A DNA stretch of 32,709 bases from Alkalihalobacillus sp. YIM B00296 (GTDB lineage: Bacteria; Bacillota; Bacilli; Bacillales; Fictibacillaceae), in NCBI RefSeq assembly GCF_020179385.1, contig NZ_JAIBLJ010000039.1, positions 1-32,709 of the forward strand, in the 5' to 3' direction. Numbering within the stretch: the first letter of the stretch is position 1; the number at the start of each line of letters is the position of its first letter. The notes under the pieces were generated by a model. That model was given only the letters and a program-made list of their open reading frames with translations, had not been told where the DNA came from and did not search any database. Shown here in pieces: positions 7,539 to 15,005 of the stretch. A program made the position numbers and the translations under genes.

Positions 7539-8804
7539 TTAAGGTAATAATAGTAACGATAATGGAGGAAAGAAGCTTATGATCAATAAATCTGCAATCA
7601 ATACAATAAAAAATAGCACTAGCGCTTTTGCCAATTTTTCCAGCTTTACATTTGCAATTTGACTGGCAATAAATAGATTCACTCCTACAGGTGGTGTACA
7701 CATTCCTAATGCCAAGTTTACGACCATTATTACCCCAAAATGAACAGGATTTATACCCATTTCAATAGCAACCGGCGTTAAAATAGGAGCTAGAATTATT
7801 ATGGAAGCACTGGTTTCCATAAACATTCCAACAATGATAAGTAACATGTTGATTAATAGTAAAAACACTATCGCATTTGGACTTAAATTTACAAAGAAAT
7901 CTGCAACTTGATTCGGAACACCTTCTCTACTTAATATAAGCCCGAACAGTCCAGCATTCGCAATAATAAACATGACAATTGCAGTAGTTACTGCTGACTC
8001 ACTTAAAGCCTTAAGAATTACCCTTGGTGTAATTTGGCGGTATACGAATGCTCCAATAATAAATGCATAAACGACCGCTACGGCTGCTGCCTCAGTCGGA
8101 GTAAATATTCCACCATAAATTCCACCCAGAATAATAATTGGCATAAGCAATGCTAAAAATGCATTTTTAAAGCCGTCTAAACGTTCTTTCATTGTTGCTT
8201 TATCGTCACTTGGATAACCACGTCGTACAGAAATAAAATAAACCAGTACCAATAAACTTAATCCTATAAAAATACCTGGTAAAATACCTGCAATGAATAA
8301 TTGACCAATCGAAGTACCAGTAGCAACACCAAATAAAATCAATGGAACACTCGGAGGTATGATTACTCCTAATTCCCCAGAAACTGCAGATATAGAACCA
8401 GCAAAGTTTCGATCATAACCCTTTTTAATCATAGCAGGTATTAAAATACCTCCTATTGCAGCTGTTGTAGCTGCACTAGAGCCAGATATAGCCGAAAAGA
8501 ACATTGAAGTGACCACAGCTACCATCCCTAGTCCACCTTTAAAGTGCCTAGTCAGCGTATTAGCAAATTTTATCAATCGCTCAGAAATACCGCCTACTTC
8601 CATTAGTTTACCGGCTAAAATAAAAAAAGGAACTGCCATTAATGGAAACGAATCAATGGATGTAAATGCTCTTTGGACCAATATTAATAAAGGAATATCT
8701 CCGTTCCACCAAAGCGCTACTGCAGATGCTAGACCAAGCGCAACAGCAATAGGAACACCAATGATAAAAAAGATTAGGAGTGAGCCAAATAATAAACTAC
8801 TCAT
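7539..8804 (-). CDS. dctM: TRAP transporter large permease (DctM)
   Basis: Membrane protein of 421 residues with about 12 hydrophobic helices, the ion-coupled transport subunit of a tripartite ATP-independent periplasmic-type (TRAP) transporter. Family marks include the FPLMAVPFFILAGKLM start, SAISGSSAATTAAIG, GELGVIIPPSVPLI, FTPTEAAAVAV and MCTPPVGVNLF. TRAP systems import organic and sugar acids using a sodium gradient. The ATG at 8804 overlaps the dctQ stop by eight bases. The substrate is inferred to be that of the adjacent ApnO/OiaC enzymes. Confidence 0.94.
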   Translation of the reverse strand: MSSLLFGSLLIFFIIGVPIAVALGLASAVALWWNGDIPLLILVQRAFTSIDSFPLMAVPFFILAGKLMEVGGISERLIKFANTLTRHFKGGLGMVAVVTSMFFSAISGSSAATTAAIGGILIPAMIKKGYDRNFAGSISAVSGELGVIIPPSVPLILFGVATGTSIGQLFIAGILPGIFIGLSLLVLVYFISVRRGYPSDDKATMKERLDGFKNAFLALLMPIIILGGIYGGIFTPTEAAAVAVVYAFIIGAFVYRQITPRVILKALSESAVTTAIVMFIIANAGLFGLILSREGVPNQVADFFVNLSPNAIVFLLLINMLLIIVGMFMETSASIIILAPILTPVAIEMGINPVHFGVIMVVNLALGMCTPPVGVNLFIASQIANVKLEKLAKALVLFFIVLIADLLIISFFPPLSLLLLP

Positions 8805-9282
8805 TATCCTCCACCCCTTTAAATAATTCAATGATTACTACAAATGAATTTAATATCAATAGTACAGCTCCTATCGGTATAGCAGCATATGGAATTGACA
8901 TTGGGATTTGCAGAGCTGGTGATTTTTGCAGATGTACTTGTCCTAACATTTCAATCCCTTTGAAATATAAAAGCGTAAAGAAAAATATACAGATAATATA
9001 AACTACCAACTTTAAGCCTTTTGCTAGTTTAATTGGAATAAACTCGTGTAAAACTTCAACAGCGATTAAGTTCTGATACCTCAAAGCTATAGCTGCACCG
9101 AAAAATACAGCATAGATTGAAAAATATCTTGCTACTTCTTCAGACCAAGACAACGAAAAATTTAATACAAATCTCGAGAAAACTTGTGAGATAATAACAA
9201 TTGCCATAATTCCTATGAATATTCCAATAAGTACTTTAATCACCTTATTTAGTTGGTCGATTAACTTAACTACTGTTAGAAT
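8797..9282 (-). CDS. dctQ: TRAP transporter small permease (DctQ), probable non-standard start
   Basis: Small TRAP subunit with four predicted membrane helices and the family motif SLSWSEEVARY followed by FGAAIALR. It forms the membrane complex with DctM. The first standard start is GTG at 9243 (148 residues), but it has no ribosome site and cuts off the usual amphipathic N-terminus. The open frame continues upstream as LTVVKLIDQLNKVIKVLIG, as expected for DctQ, to two ATT codons at 9285 and 9282. These are directly preceded by AAGAAGGTGAT, a good anti-SD match. I therefore place initiation at ATT 9282 (161 residues); 9243 is the conservative alternative. Operon order is dctP-dctQ-dctM. Confidence 0.85.
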   Translation of the reverse strand: MLTVVKLIDQLNKVIKVLIGIFIGIMAIVIISQVFSRFVLNFSLSWSEEVARYFSIYAVFFGAAIALRYQNLIAVEVLHEFIPIKLAKGLKLVVYIICIFFFTLLYFKGIEMLGQVHLQKSPALQIPMSIPYAAIPIGAVLLILNSFVVIIELFKGVEDNE

Positions 9283-9302
9283 AATATCACCTTCTTAAAA
9301 GA

Positions 9303-9319
9303 GGAGGGAAATTCCCTCC
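9303..9319 (-). terminator. Intercistronic hairpin after dctP
   Basis: A perfect inverted repeat, GGAGGGAA and TTCCCTCC around a single A, lies 24 bases beyond the dctP stop. On the minus strand it is followed by C then TTTT. It probably attenuates read-through or protects the dctP mRNA end, so that more binding protein than permease is made. Confidence 0.6.
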
Positions 9320-9342
9320 CTTTATCTATTCTTAAAGTAAAA

Positions 9343-10338
9343 TCATTTACTTTCTATAATCTGATTGTAAAGATCTTCAAAGTCTTTTTTATATTCATCC
9401 ACTACTGGTTGTACAGCTTCTTTAAATGGTTGTTTATCAACTTCATTAATCTCCATACCATTTTCTTCTAATTCAGCTTTAAACTCTTCTTCTTTTTCAT
9501 CTCCAACTCTGTAGTTCTCTTCTTGTGCTTTTTTAGCTGCATCCAATACAATTTGCTGATCTTTTTTTGATAATTGACTCCAAATTTGGTCACCGATCAT
9601 CAATGCAGTTGGGGAGTATACGTGGCCAGTCAAAGAAACATATTTTTGAACTTCATATAATTTAGAAGATTGAAGGATTGGAATAGGGTTTTCCTGCCCA
9701 TCGATTACACCTTGTTGTAGAGATGTAAATACTTCACCCCATGCCATCGGAGTTGTAGTAGCCCCTAATGCTTCGAATGCTTCCTGGTGAGATTTTACTT
9801 CCATTGTTCTTATTTTCAATCCTTTTAAATCGTCTGGTTTCTCAATAGGTTTTTCATTATTGGTAACATGTCTAAAGCCATTTTCTCCCCAAGTAAGTAG
9901 TTCGAAGTTTTGGTCATTTATTTTCTCTGCTAACTGTTTACCTACTGGACCGTTCATAACACTTCTAGCATGTTCTTTATCTTCAAAAATAAACGGTAAG
10001 TCTACTACTCCCATTTCCGGAACAAAGTTTGAGATTACACCGGTAGATGTCCATACTCCCTCAAGTGTTCCAATGTTGACTGCCTCAACCATCTCTCTTT
10101 CGCCACCGAGTTCACTATTAAAATGCAATTTGACTGTTACATTATCAGTATTAGATTCTATTTCATCCTTAAACTTGTTAAGTGCAGCAGCAAAAACCGA
10201 GTCTTTAGTTTGTGTTGTACCAACATTAATTTCTGTAACACCACCAGCATCTGCAGAACTTTCTTTACCACTATTACATGCTGCCAGCATACCTAATACC
10301 AACACAGCTACCACTGAAAATTTAAAAAACCTTTTCAT
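9343..10338 (-). CDS. dctP: TRAP transporter solute-binding lipoprotein (DctP)
   Basis: Extracellular substrate-binding protein of 331 residues, anchored by a lipid. The N-terminus MKRFFKFSVVAVLVLGMLAAC gives a lipobox LAAC with Cys21. The mature part has the DctP-family body: FKDEIESNTDNVTVKLHFNS, GEREMVEAVNIGTLEG, GLKIRTMEV with the substrate-carboxylate arginine, and GVIDGQENPI. In this family the conserved Arg binds the carboxylate of organic or sugar acids, which fits apionate. It is the first gene of the operon, has its own promoter at 10426-10453 and is followed by a hairpin. Start ATG 10338 is preceded by AGGGGA. Confidence 0.93.
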   Translation of the reverse strand: MKRFFKFSVVAVLVLGMLAACNSGKESSADAGGVTEINVGTTQTKDSVFAAALNKFKDEIESNTDNVTVKLHFNSELGGEREMVEAVNIGTLEGVWTSTGVISNFVPEMGVVDLPFIFEDKEHARSVMNGPVGKQLAEKINDQNFELLTWGENGFRHVTNNEKPIEKPDDLKGLKIRTMEVKSHQEAFEALGATTTPMAWGEVFTSLQQGVIDGQENPIPILQSSKLYEVQKYVSLTGHVYSPTALMIGDQIWSQLSKKDQQIVLDAAKKAQEENYRVGDEKEEEFKAELEENGMEINEVDKQPFKEAVQPVVDEYKKDFEDLYNQIIESK

Positions 10339-10366
10339 GAGTATATCCCCTGCCTTTTTATTATTA

Positions 10367-10380
10367 AGAATGCGCTTACA
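10367..10380 (-). promoter_or_regulatory. Candidate cre site (CcpA) in the dctP leader
   Basis: On the minus strand TGTAAGCGCATTCT matches the catabolite-responsive element pattern TGNAANCGNNNNCA except at the last base. It lies about 40 bases after the predicted dctP transcription start, a position where CcpA usually acts as a roadblock. Glucose repression is inferred. Confidence 0.5.
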
Positions 10381-10425
10381 AATAATAAAAGAAAAAGATG
10401 TGTACTTCTTGCACCCTTATTATTA

Positions 10426-10453
10426 ATTGTAGTAATTTTTCGAAAATTGTCAA
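10426..10453 (-). promoter_or_regulatory. Sigma-A promoter of the dctPQM-oiaC-apnO operon
   Basis: Minus-strand TTGACA (10453-10448), 16-base spacer, TACAAT (10431-10426). Predicted start near 10419. The region between dctP and glpX (10339-10580) holds this promoter, the cre-like site and the repeated DeoR-type motif; no gene is seen there. Confidence 0.7.
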
Positions 10454-10466
10454 TATTTATTCTTTA

Positions 10467-10500
10467 TTTCTTTTATTTAGTTTCTTTTAGTTTCGTTTTC
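10467..10500 (-). promoter_or_regulatory. Repeated candidate DeoR operator upstream of dctP
   Basis: On the plus strand two copies of TTTCTTTTA start 14 bases apart (10467 and 10481), the second extended as TTTCTTTTAGTTTCGTTTTC. They lie just upstream of the dctP -35 box. Nearly the same extended sequence occurs in front of rpiB (12150-12168), and ATAAAAGAAA recurs before dhaK. Shared placement around the DeoR gene suggests its binding site; an AT-rich UP element is the alternative. Confidence 0.45.
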
Positions 10501-10580
10501 TTGTTCTTTATAGTGCTCAAGTGATTTCCGATCTATAAAATGAACTTATCATGATCCTGATTTTCACTAAATTTGCAGTA

Positions 10581-11576
10581 TCAAGAAAAAACTTCATTAT
10601 TATCATTTCCACTTATATAGATCGTTTCATCCTTATCCGATATTTCATGATAGGTTTTAATAATCTGGAAGCTTTTATCGATCCCATTTGTGACAATTGA
10701 ACTTGTAATAAAAGTATTTTTTTCAACTTTTTTTACGCCGTCGATAAACAATCCATCCGTGACACCAGTAGCAATAAAAAAGCATTCTTTCGAGTTAACT
10801 AATTCCTTTAACTCCATCACTTGTTCAGGATCCACAATTCCCATCTGTTGACATCGACTAAATTCTTCGTGTGAATATGGGATCAGCTGTGCCTGCATAA
10901 ATCCACCGAGAGATTTGATAGCTACTGCAGAAGTTACTCCTTCAGGAGCACCGCCTATACCGACAAATAAATCAATGTTACTTTCTTTAATGGCAGGTGC
11001 AATCGAAAAAAGTATATCCCCATCTTCGAATAATTGAACTTTTGCCCCTGTAGCTCTTACTTCTTTAATAATTTCATTGTGTCTATCTCGGTTCTGAATT
11101 GCGACTGTTATTTCAGACATATCTTTCCCAGTTACTTCTTGAATGGTTTTAAGGGTCTTGTGGATAGAATCATCTATATGAACTTTATTTCCAACCTTAG
11201 GTCCTACAATTATTTTTTTCATATACATATCAGGCGCATGAAGTAGAGATCCTTTTGGAGCCACAGCTATAACTGCAAGTCCATTTCTTTCTCCGTTTGC
11301 AATAAGTCTTGTCCCATCTAGAGGATCTACTGCAACATCTAACTTTGGCCCACCCTTTTTACCCAGTAACTCCCCGATAAATAACATTGGCGCATTATCC
11401 ATTTCTCCTTCACCTATTACAACCTCAGCTTCAATATCCAGGGCGTTCAATTTATTTCTCATAGAAGAAGTTGCTGCTTCATCAGCCTTATTTTTGTTAC
11501 CGCTTCCAATCCAGGGTAAAGTAGATATTGCAGCTTGTTCTGTTACTTTCAGAAAATCAAACAGCAAATTTTTCAT
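10581..11576 (-). CDS. glpX: Class II fructose-1,6-/sedoheptulose-1,7-bisphosphatase (GlpX)
   Basis: Metal-dependent sugar bisphosphatase of 331 residues in the lithium-sensitive phosphatase fold. Visible active-site blocks are VIGEGEMDNAPML (near residues 53-65), VDPLDGTR (near 83-90), an ENGDGDIL-like FEDGDILF and VGIGGAPEG. The start ATG 11576 lies ten bases after GAGGGG, 34 bases beyond the rpiB stop, so both form one operon. GlpX normally removes the 1-phosphate of fructose 1,6-bisphosphate. Next to enzymes that should release erythrose 4-phosphate, sedoheptulose 1,7-bisphosphate made by an aldolase from erythrose 4-phosphate and DHAP is an equally sensible substrate. That role is inference. 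No clear terminator follows. Confidence 0.9.
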   Translation of the reverse strand: MKNLLFDFLKVTEQAAISTLPWIGSGNKNKADEAATSSMRNKLNALDIEAEVVIGEGEMDNAPMLFIGELLGKKGGPKLDVAVDPLDGTRLIANGERNGLAVIAVAPKGSLLHAPDMYMKKIIVGPKVGNKVHIDDSIHKTLKTIQEVTGKDMSEITVAIQNRDRHNEIIKEVRATGAKVQLFEDGDILFSIAPAIKESNIDLFVGIGGAPEGVTSAVAIKSLGGFMQAQLIPYSHEEFSRCQQMGIVDPEQVMELKELVNSKECFFIATGVTDGLFIDGVKKVEKNTFITSSIVTNGIDKSFQIIKTYHEISDKDETIYISGNDNNEVFS

Positions 11577-11610
11577 GAAAACCCCTCGCATTTCAATTTA
11601 ATAGGTTTAA

Positions 11611-12072
11611 TTAATTACTACCTTGTCTAATAAACTCATTTTCCTTATCAATAATTTTTTGTACTTTTTTTCCTGACCTTCCTTCATTAAAGGAAGAATT
11701 TAAAAATGCTTCTACCAATTTTTTTCCTAACTCAGGACCGATCACTTGAGCTCCCATTGTAATAATTTGTGCATTGTTACTTTTTTGAGCACGTTCTGCA
11801 GAATAAACATCATGACATGTAGCTGCTCTAATTCCAGGGTATTTACAAGCAGCTATAGCAACACCAAGCCCAGTCCCACATATTAAGATTCCACGGTCAA
11901 TTCTTTTTTCACCAATATCTTTGGAAACTTCAAAAGCGACATCCGGATAATCAACGGCATTACAGGAATGACATCCATAATCAATGATCTCAAATTCACT
12001 TTCTTTCAAATGTTCTTTAATTATCTCTTTAAAGTTGTAACCATTATGGTCACAGCCGATTCCAATTTTCAT
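11611..12072 (-). CDS. rpiB: RpiB-family sugar-phosphate isomerase (ribose-5-P or erythrulose-4-P)
   Basis: Protein of 153 residues in the RpiB/LacAB family of cytoplasmic aldose-ketose isomerases. It shows the N-terminal GCDHNGY (Asp8, His9), DYPD, catalytic-base loop GILICGTGLG with Cys65, and a CHDVYSAERAQKSNNA block. RpiB proteins interconvert ribose 5- and ribulose 5-phosphate. In tetritol and L-erythrulose pathways a relative (EryI/DerI type) converts D-erythrulose 4-phosphate to D-erythrose 4-phosphate, which fits this neighbourhood. It starts at ATG 12072 after AAGGTGG, is first in the rpiB-glpX operon, and is divergent from the DeoR gene. Confidence 0.88.
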   Translation of the reverse strand: MKIGIGCDHNGYNFKEIIKEHLKESEFEIIDYGCHSCNAVDYPDVAFEVSKDIGEKRIDRGILICGTGLGVAIAACKYPGIRAATCHDVYSAERAQKSNNAQIITMGAQVIGPELGKKLVEAFLNSSFNEGRSGKKVQKIIDKENEFIRQGSN

Positions 12073-12105
12073 ATAATACCACCTTTTATCTATTTGTTGT
12101 GTTTA

Positions 12106-12133
12106 ATTATATATGTTACTTTCATATAGTCAA
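12106..12133 (-). promoter_or_regulatory. Sigma-A promoter of rpiB-glpX
   Basis: Minus-strand TTGACT (12133-12128), 16-base spacer, TATAAT (12111-12106). Predicted start near 12099, about 27 bases before the ATG. Confidence 0.7.
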
Positions 12134-12149
12134 GTTTATTATTTTTTAT

Positions 12150-12168
12150 TTTCTTTTATTTTCGTTTT
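12150..12168 (-). promoter_or_regulatory. Candidate DeoR operator between rpiB and the DeoR gene
   Basis: The plus strand reads TTTCTTTTATTTTCGTTTT, nearly identical to the motif upstream of dctP. It ends 16 bases from the rpiB -35 box, on its upstream side. Equal placement in two operons argues for a regulator site rather than chance A/T richness. Confidence 0.45.
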
Positions 12169-12231
12169 ATGAATCTAATGGCCTTTAATATTTTAAATCA
12201 TGTAAAGTAGTGTTATATTATTGTTATAATA

Positions 12232-12322
12232 TGTTCCACTTTTCTTGCGTTTGCTAAAAGTAATTATCTTTTGTGATGGCTTCAATAATTAATAAGGATT
12301 GAAATAAAACGAAAGCGTTTAA
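12232..12322 (+). promoter_or_regulatory. Extended -10 promoter and cre-like site of the DeoR gene
   Basis: TGTTATAAT (12232-12240) is a consensus extended -10 (TGnTATAAT) without a good -35 box; transcription would start near 12247. About 63 bases downstream, CGAAAGCGTTTAA (12310-12322) resembles a cre site with a GAAAGCG core. This would place the regulator gene under CcpA control as well. Confidence 0.45.
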
Positions 12323-12363
12323 ACTAGTAGAAATTTGATATTTTTAATAAAAGGGTGATTTTT

Positions 12364-13137
12364 TTGTCAAAAATGTTTGCGAATGAAAGAAGAAATAAAA
12401 TTTTAGAACTTTTACATGAAAAGAAACGAGTAACAGTGAAAGGACTGTCAGAGAAACTTGTAGTTTCAGAAGCAACTTTACGCTCCGATCTAAATGCCAT
12501 GGAAAAAGAAAATTTATTACTTAGAACACATGGTGGAGCAATCCTTAATAATAGAATTAAAACAGAAAACACGTTTTCAGAACGTGAAAAGAAACAACAA
12601 GAAGAAAAGAGGAAAATCGGAAAGAAAGCATCTGAGTTAATAGTAGATGGACAATGTATTATTTTAGATGCAAGCTCTACCGCTTTGGAACTAGCTCGTA
12701 TATTAAGAAATACCAAGATTCGTCTTACAGTTATTACAAATGGGATAGCTTCCGCAATGGAACTAAAAGAGAATCCAAATATTACTGTAATCCTTTTAGG
12801 AGGAGTACTTAAAGTAGGATCCGTGGGTGTGGAAGGTCTAATGGGAGCATCGATCCTAAAGCAATTTAATGTGGATACAATGTTTACCTCTGCGAATGGT
12901 TTTACAACAGAAACTGGTCTAACCGATTTTAATGTTTATGAAGTAGAATTGAAAAGGATAATGAAAGATGTATCACAAAAGGTTATAGCGTTACTGGATC
13001 ATTCAAAGATGGGGAGAGTTTCCATCTCTCAATTTGCAAATACTCAAGAGATTAATACTGTGATAACTGATTCCGAAACTGCAGAGGTGTACTTAGAACA
13101 ACTGGAGGAAATAAATATAAACGTTTTTACTTGTTAA
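12364..13137 (+). CDS. DeoR-family transcriptional regulator of the catabolic island
   Basis: Regulator of about 257 residues. The N-terminal DeoR helix-turn-helix (residues about 5-58) reads VTVKGLSEKLVVSEATLRSD followed by the LLLRTHGGA boundary motif. The C-terminal sugar-phosphate-sensing domain carries DASSTALELA and VITNG and TMFTSANGF blocks of the ISOCOT-like fold. TTG at 12364 is the likely start, six bases after AAGGGTG; GTG at 12355 is inside that ribosome site. It sits divergently from rpiB-glpX and upstream of dhaK, in the centre of three units that share candidate operators. The inducer is probably a pathway phosphate such as an erythrulose phosphate (inference). An intrinsic terminator follows. 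Confidence 0.9.
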   Translation: MSKMFANERRNKILELLHEKKRVTVKGLSEKLVVSEATLRSDLNAMEKENLLLRTHGGAILNNRIKTENTFSEREKKQQEEKRKIGKKASELIVDGQCIILDASSTALELARILRNTKIRLTVITNGIASAMELKENPNITVILLGGVLKVGSVGVEGLMGASILKQFNVDTMFTSANGFTTETGLTDFNVYEVELKRIMKDVSQKVIALLDHSKMGRVSISQFANTQEINTVITDSETAEVYLEQLEEININVFTC

Positions 13138-13163
13138 CGAAGTTTGTTATCTCATTAATCTGC

Positions 13164-13192
13164 GCGGTTTTTAATAAACCGCTTTTATTTTT
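13164..13192 (+). terminator. Intrinsic terminator of the DeoR gene
   Basis: GCGGTTT (13164-13170), loop TTAAT, AAACCGC (13176-13182), then TTTTATTTTT. It separates the DeoR transcript from the dhaK promoter. Confidence 0.85.
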
Positions 13193-13210
13193 CTTAATTT
13201 TTTTAATAAT

Positions 13211-13239
13211 TTGACAGAATACAAACGTCTCACTATAAT
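13211..13239 (+). promoter_or_regulatory. Consensus sigma-A promoter of dhaK-dhaL-tpi
   Basis: Perfect TTGACA (13211-13216), 17-base spacer and perfect TATAAT (13234-13239). Start near 13246. The leader contains ATAAAAGAAA at about 13270-13279, the same core as the candidate DeoR motifs, so repression of this very strong promoter is likely. Confidence 0.85.
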
Positions 13240-13291
13240 AACAATAAAATTCAAAACCAAATGAAAATATATAAAAGAAAGTAGGGTTCTA

Positions 13292-14284
13292 ATGAAAAAA
13301 GTCGTGAATAGTATTGAAAGCGTTATCTCAGAAATGGTGGAGGGTGTTATCGATGCATATGGTGATTTTTACAAAAAAACTGAAACCAATAATGGATTAG
13401 TTCTAAAACAGAAAAAAGACAAAGTTGGTATTTTGATTGGCGGCGGAAGTGGACATGAACCTTTATTTTTTGGTTTTGTTGGCGAAGGACTTGCAGATGG
13501 TGTAGCAATCGGAAATGTGTTCGCAGCCCCTACCCCCGATACTGTTCTGGAAGTTACTAAAGCTATAGATTCTGGAAAAGGCGTATTATATCTTTACGGA
13601 AACTATGCAGGTGACGTATTAAATTTTGATATGGCTGCAGAACTAACGGAAATGGAAGGCATCAAAACAAAAACGGTATTAATCACTGATGATGTTGCAT
13701 CCGCTCCAAAGAAATCGAAACATGAACGAAGAGGCATTGCTGGTAATGTATTCGTTTTCAAAATTGTAGGCGCTGCTTCAGATGAGGGACTTTCTTTAGA
13801 AGAAGTTGCTAGAATCGCGAGTAAAGCAAACGACCATACGGGATCAATTGGAGTGGCGTTATCACCAGGATCCATTCCTGGGGAGGAAAAACCAACATTT
13901 ACACTAGGCGAGGACGAAATAGAATTTGGGATGGGAATCCATGGAGAGCCAGGTGTAAAGCGTACACAAATGATGTCTGCTGATGAATTGACCGATGAAA
14001 TGCTAGATTTATTAATTAATGACATGGAATTAACTGAAAAGGATGAAGTATGTGTATTAATAAATGGATTAGGCTCTACGACTCTACTAGAACTATTTAT
14101 AGTAAACAGAAGGGTTTCCGAAATTTTAAACCAAAAGGGAATAGAAATTTTTGATACAGATGTTAATAGCTATTGCACAACACAGGAAATGGGAGGATTT
14201 TCAATTACGTTAATGAAACTTGATAAGGAATTAAGAAAATATTACGAGGCACCGGCTTATTCCCCTTATTATGTTAAAAAATAA
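13292..14284 (+). CDS. dhaK: Dihydroxyacetone kinase-type subunit DhaK (probable L-erythrulose kinase)
   Basis: Ketose-binding subunit of 330 residues. It has the GGGSGHEP loop (residues 50-57), NYAGDVLNF, and GMGIHGEPG with His217, the residue that forms a covalent hemiaminal with dihydroxyacetone in this family. DhaK holds short-chain ketoses for phosphate transfer by DhaL. The partner DhaL and a triosephosphate-isomerase-like gene follow in one operon. With apnO and oiaC nearby, L-erythrulose is a better substrate guess than dihydroxyacetone, since related L-erythrulose kinases are of the DhaK type. No DhaM (PTS donor) gene is present, so the phosphate donor is either ATP or a DhaM encoded elsewhere. 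Only a weak ribosome site precedes the ATG. Confidence 0.85.
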   Translation: MKKVVNSIESVISEMVEGVIDAYGDFYKKTETNNGLVLKQKKDKVGILIGGGSGHEPLFFGFVGEGLADGVAIGNVFAAPTPDTVLEVTKAIDSGKGVLYLYGNYAGDVLNFDMAAELTEMEGIKTKTVLITDDVASAPKKSKHERRGIAGNVFVFKIVGAASDEGLSLEEVARIASKANDHTGSIGVALSPGSIPGEEKPTFTLGEDEIEFGMGIHGEPGVKRTQMMSADELTDEMLDLLINDMELTEKDEVCVLINGLGSTTLLELFIVNRRVSEILNQKGIEIFDTDVNSYCTTQEMGGFSITLMKLDKELRKYYEAPAYSPYYVKK

Positions 14285-14303
14285 TAAAATGGAGTTGGAA
14301 AGG

Positions 14304-15005
14304 ATGACAAAATTAAACGTTAACCGAATCGTAAACGATGGTAGTGAAAAAACAGATACTAGCGGAGTGAGAAAAATTACAGAATTAAACGTTAGCCAAA
14401 CGAAAGCAATGTTTATATACGTTGCTCAAAAAGTAATCGAAAGTAAACCTTACTTAACTGAAATTGATAGCGCAATTGGAGATGGAGACCATGGAATCGG
14501 AATGTCAATTGGGTTCAAAAAGGCGATTGAGAACATGGAGCAAAAAGAAATCTCCACGATAAACGACGTGTTTAAAATTATAGGAATGTCTATGATCAGT
14601 TCGATGGGTGGCGCCTCAGGAATTATATTTGGAACCATGTTCGTGGGTGGGGTAAAAGATTTAGAAGCCAAAACTACCCTTGATTTGAAAACGCTAACAA
14701 CTATTTTTGAAAATTCTTTAAAGTCAATTAAAACTAGAGGAAAAGCTGATCTAGGTGATAAAACAATGATCGACTCCTTTCAACCAGCAGTGGAAGCTTT
14801 AAAAAATTCAAATGAATTAATAGCGGGAATAAAAGAAGCTGCTGACCGTGCAAGAACAGGAGTAGAAAAAACAAAAGCATATACTGCAAAATTTGGCCGT
14901 GCCAAAGCATTGGGTGAACGAGTAATAGGACACCAAGACCCAGGTGCTACCTCTGTTTGGATCATTTTCGATTCAATGACTCAATGGATAGAAAGGAATC
15001 TTTAA
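14304..15005 (+). CDS. dhaL: Dihydroxyacetone kinase-type nucleotide subunit DhaL
   Basis: Phosphotransfer subunit of 233 residues. It has the ADP/Mg-binding EIDSAIGDGDHG (about residues 53-64), SSMGGASG, and GDKTMIDSFQPA and HQDPGATS blocks of the DhaL fold. About 30 extra residues precede the usual DhaL start. ATG at 14304 is chosen since GGAG lies nine bases upstream; the in-frame starts at 14271 and 14289 have no such site. It begins 19 bases after dhaK and its stop overlaps the next start (TAATG). DhaL transfers phosphate to the ketose held by DhaK; the donor cannot be decided from sequence. Confidence 0.88.
   Translation: MTKLNVNRIVNDGSEKTDTSGVRKITELNVSQTKAMFIYVAQKVIESKPYLTEIDSAIGDGDHGIGMSIGFKKAIENMEQKEISTINDVFKIIGMSMISSMGGASGIIFGTMFVGGVKDLEAKTTLDLKTLTTIFENSLKSIKTRGKADLGDKTMIDSFQPAVEALKNSNELIAGIKEAADRARTGVEKTKAYTAKFGRAKALGERVIGHQDPGATSVWIIFDSMTQWIERNL

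Noticed and set aside
7539-10338. C4-dicarboxylate (succinate/malate) uptake as the role of the TRAP system
   Set aside because: Operon partners are sugar-acid enzymes and no two-component DctSR-type sensor is present.
9860-10426. 188-residue plus-strand ORF opposite dctP
   Set aside because: Long only because the dctP codons lack stops on the other strand; no start signal and no recognised domain.
12324-12716. 130-residue minus-strand ORF over the DeoR gene
   Set aside because: Antisense to a well-supported DeoR protein, low-complexity Phe/Ser-rich translation.
13292-14284. Glycerol/dihydroxyacetone utilisation as the function of dhaK
   Set aside because: No glycerol dehydrogenase or DhaM nearby; apnO/oiaC, rpiB and the EryH-like TIM fit L-erythrulose better. 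Kept as an alternative.
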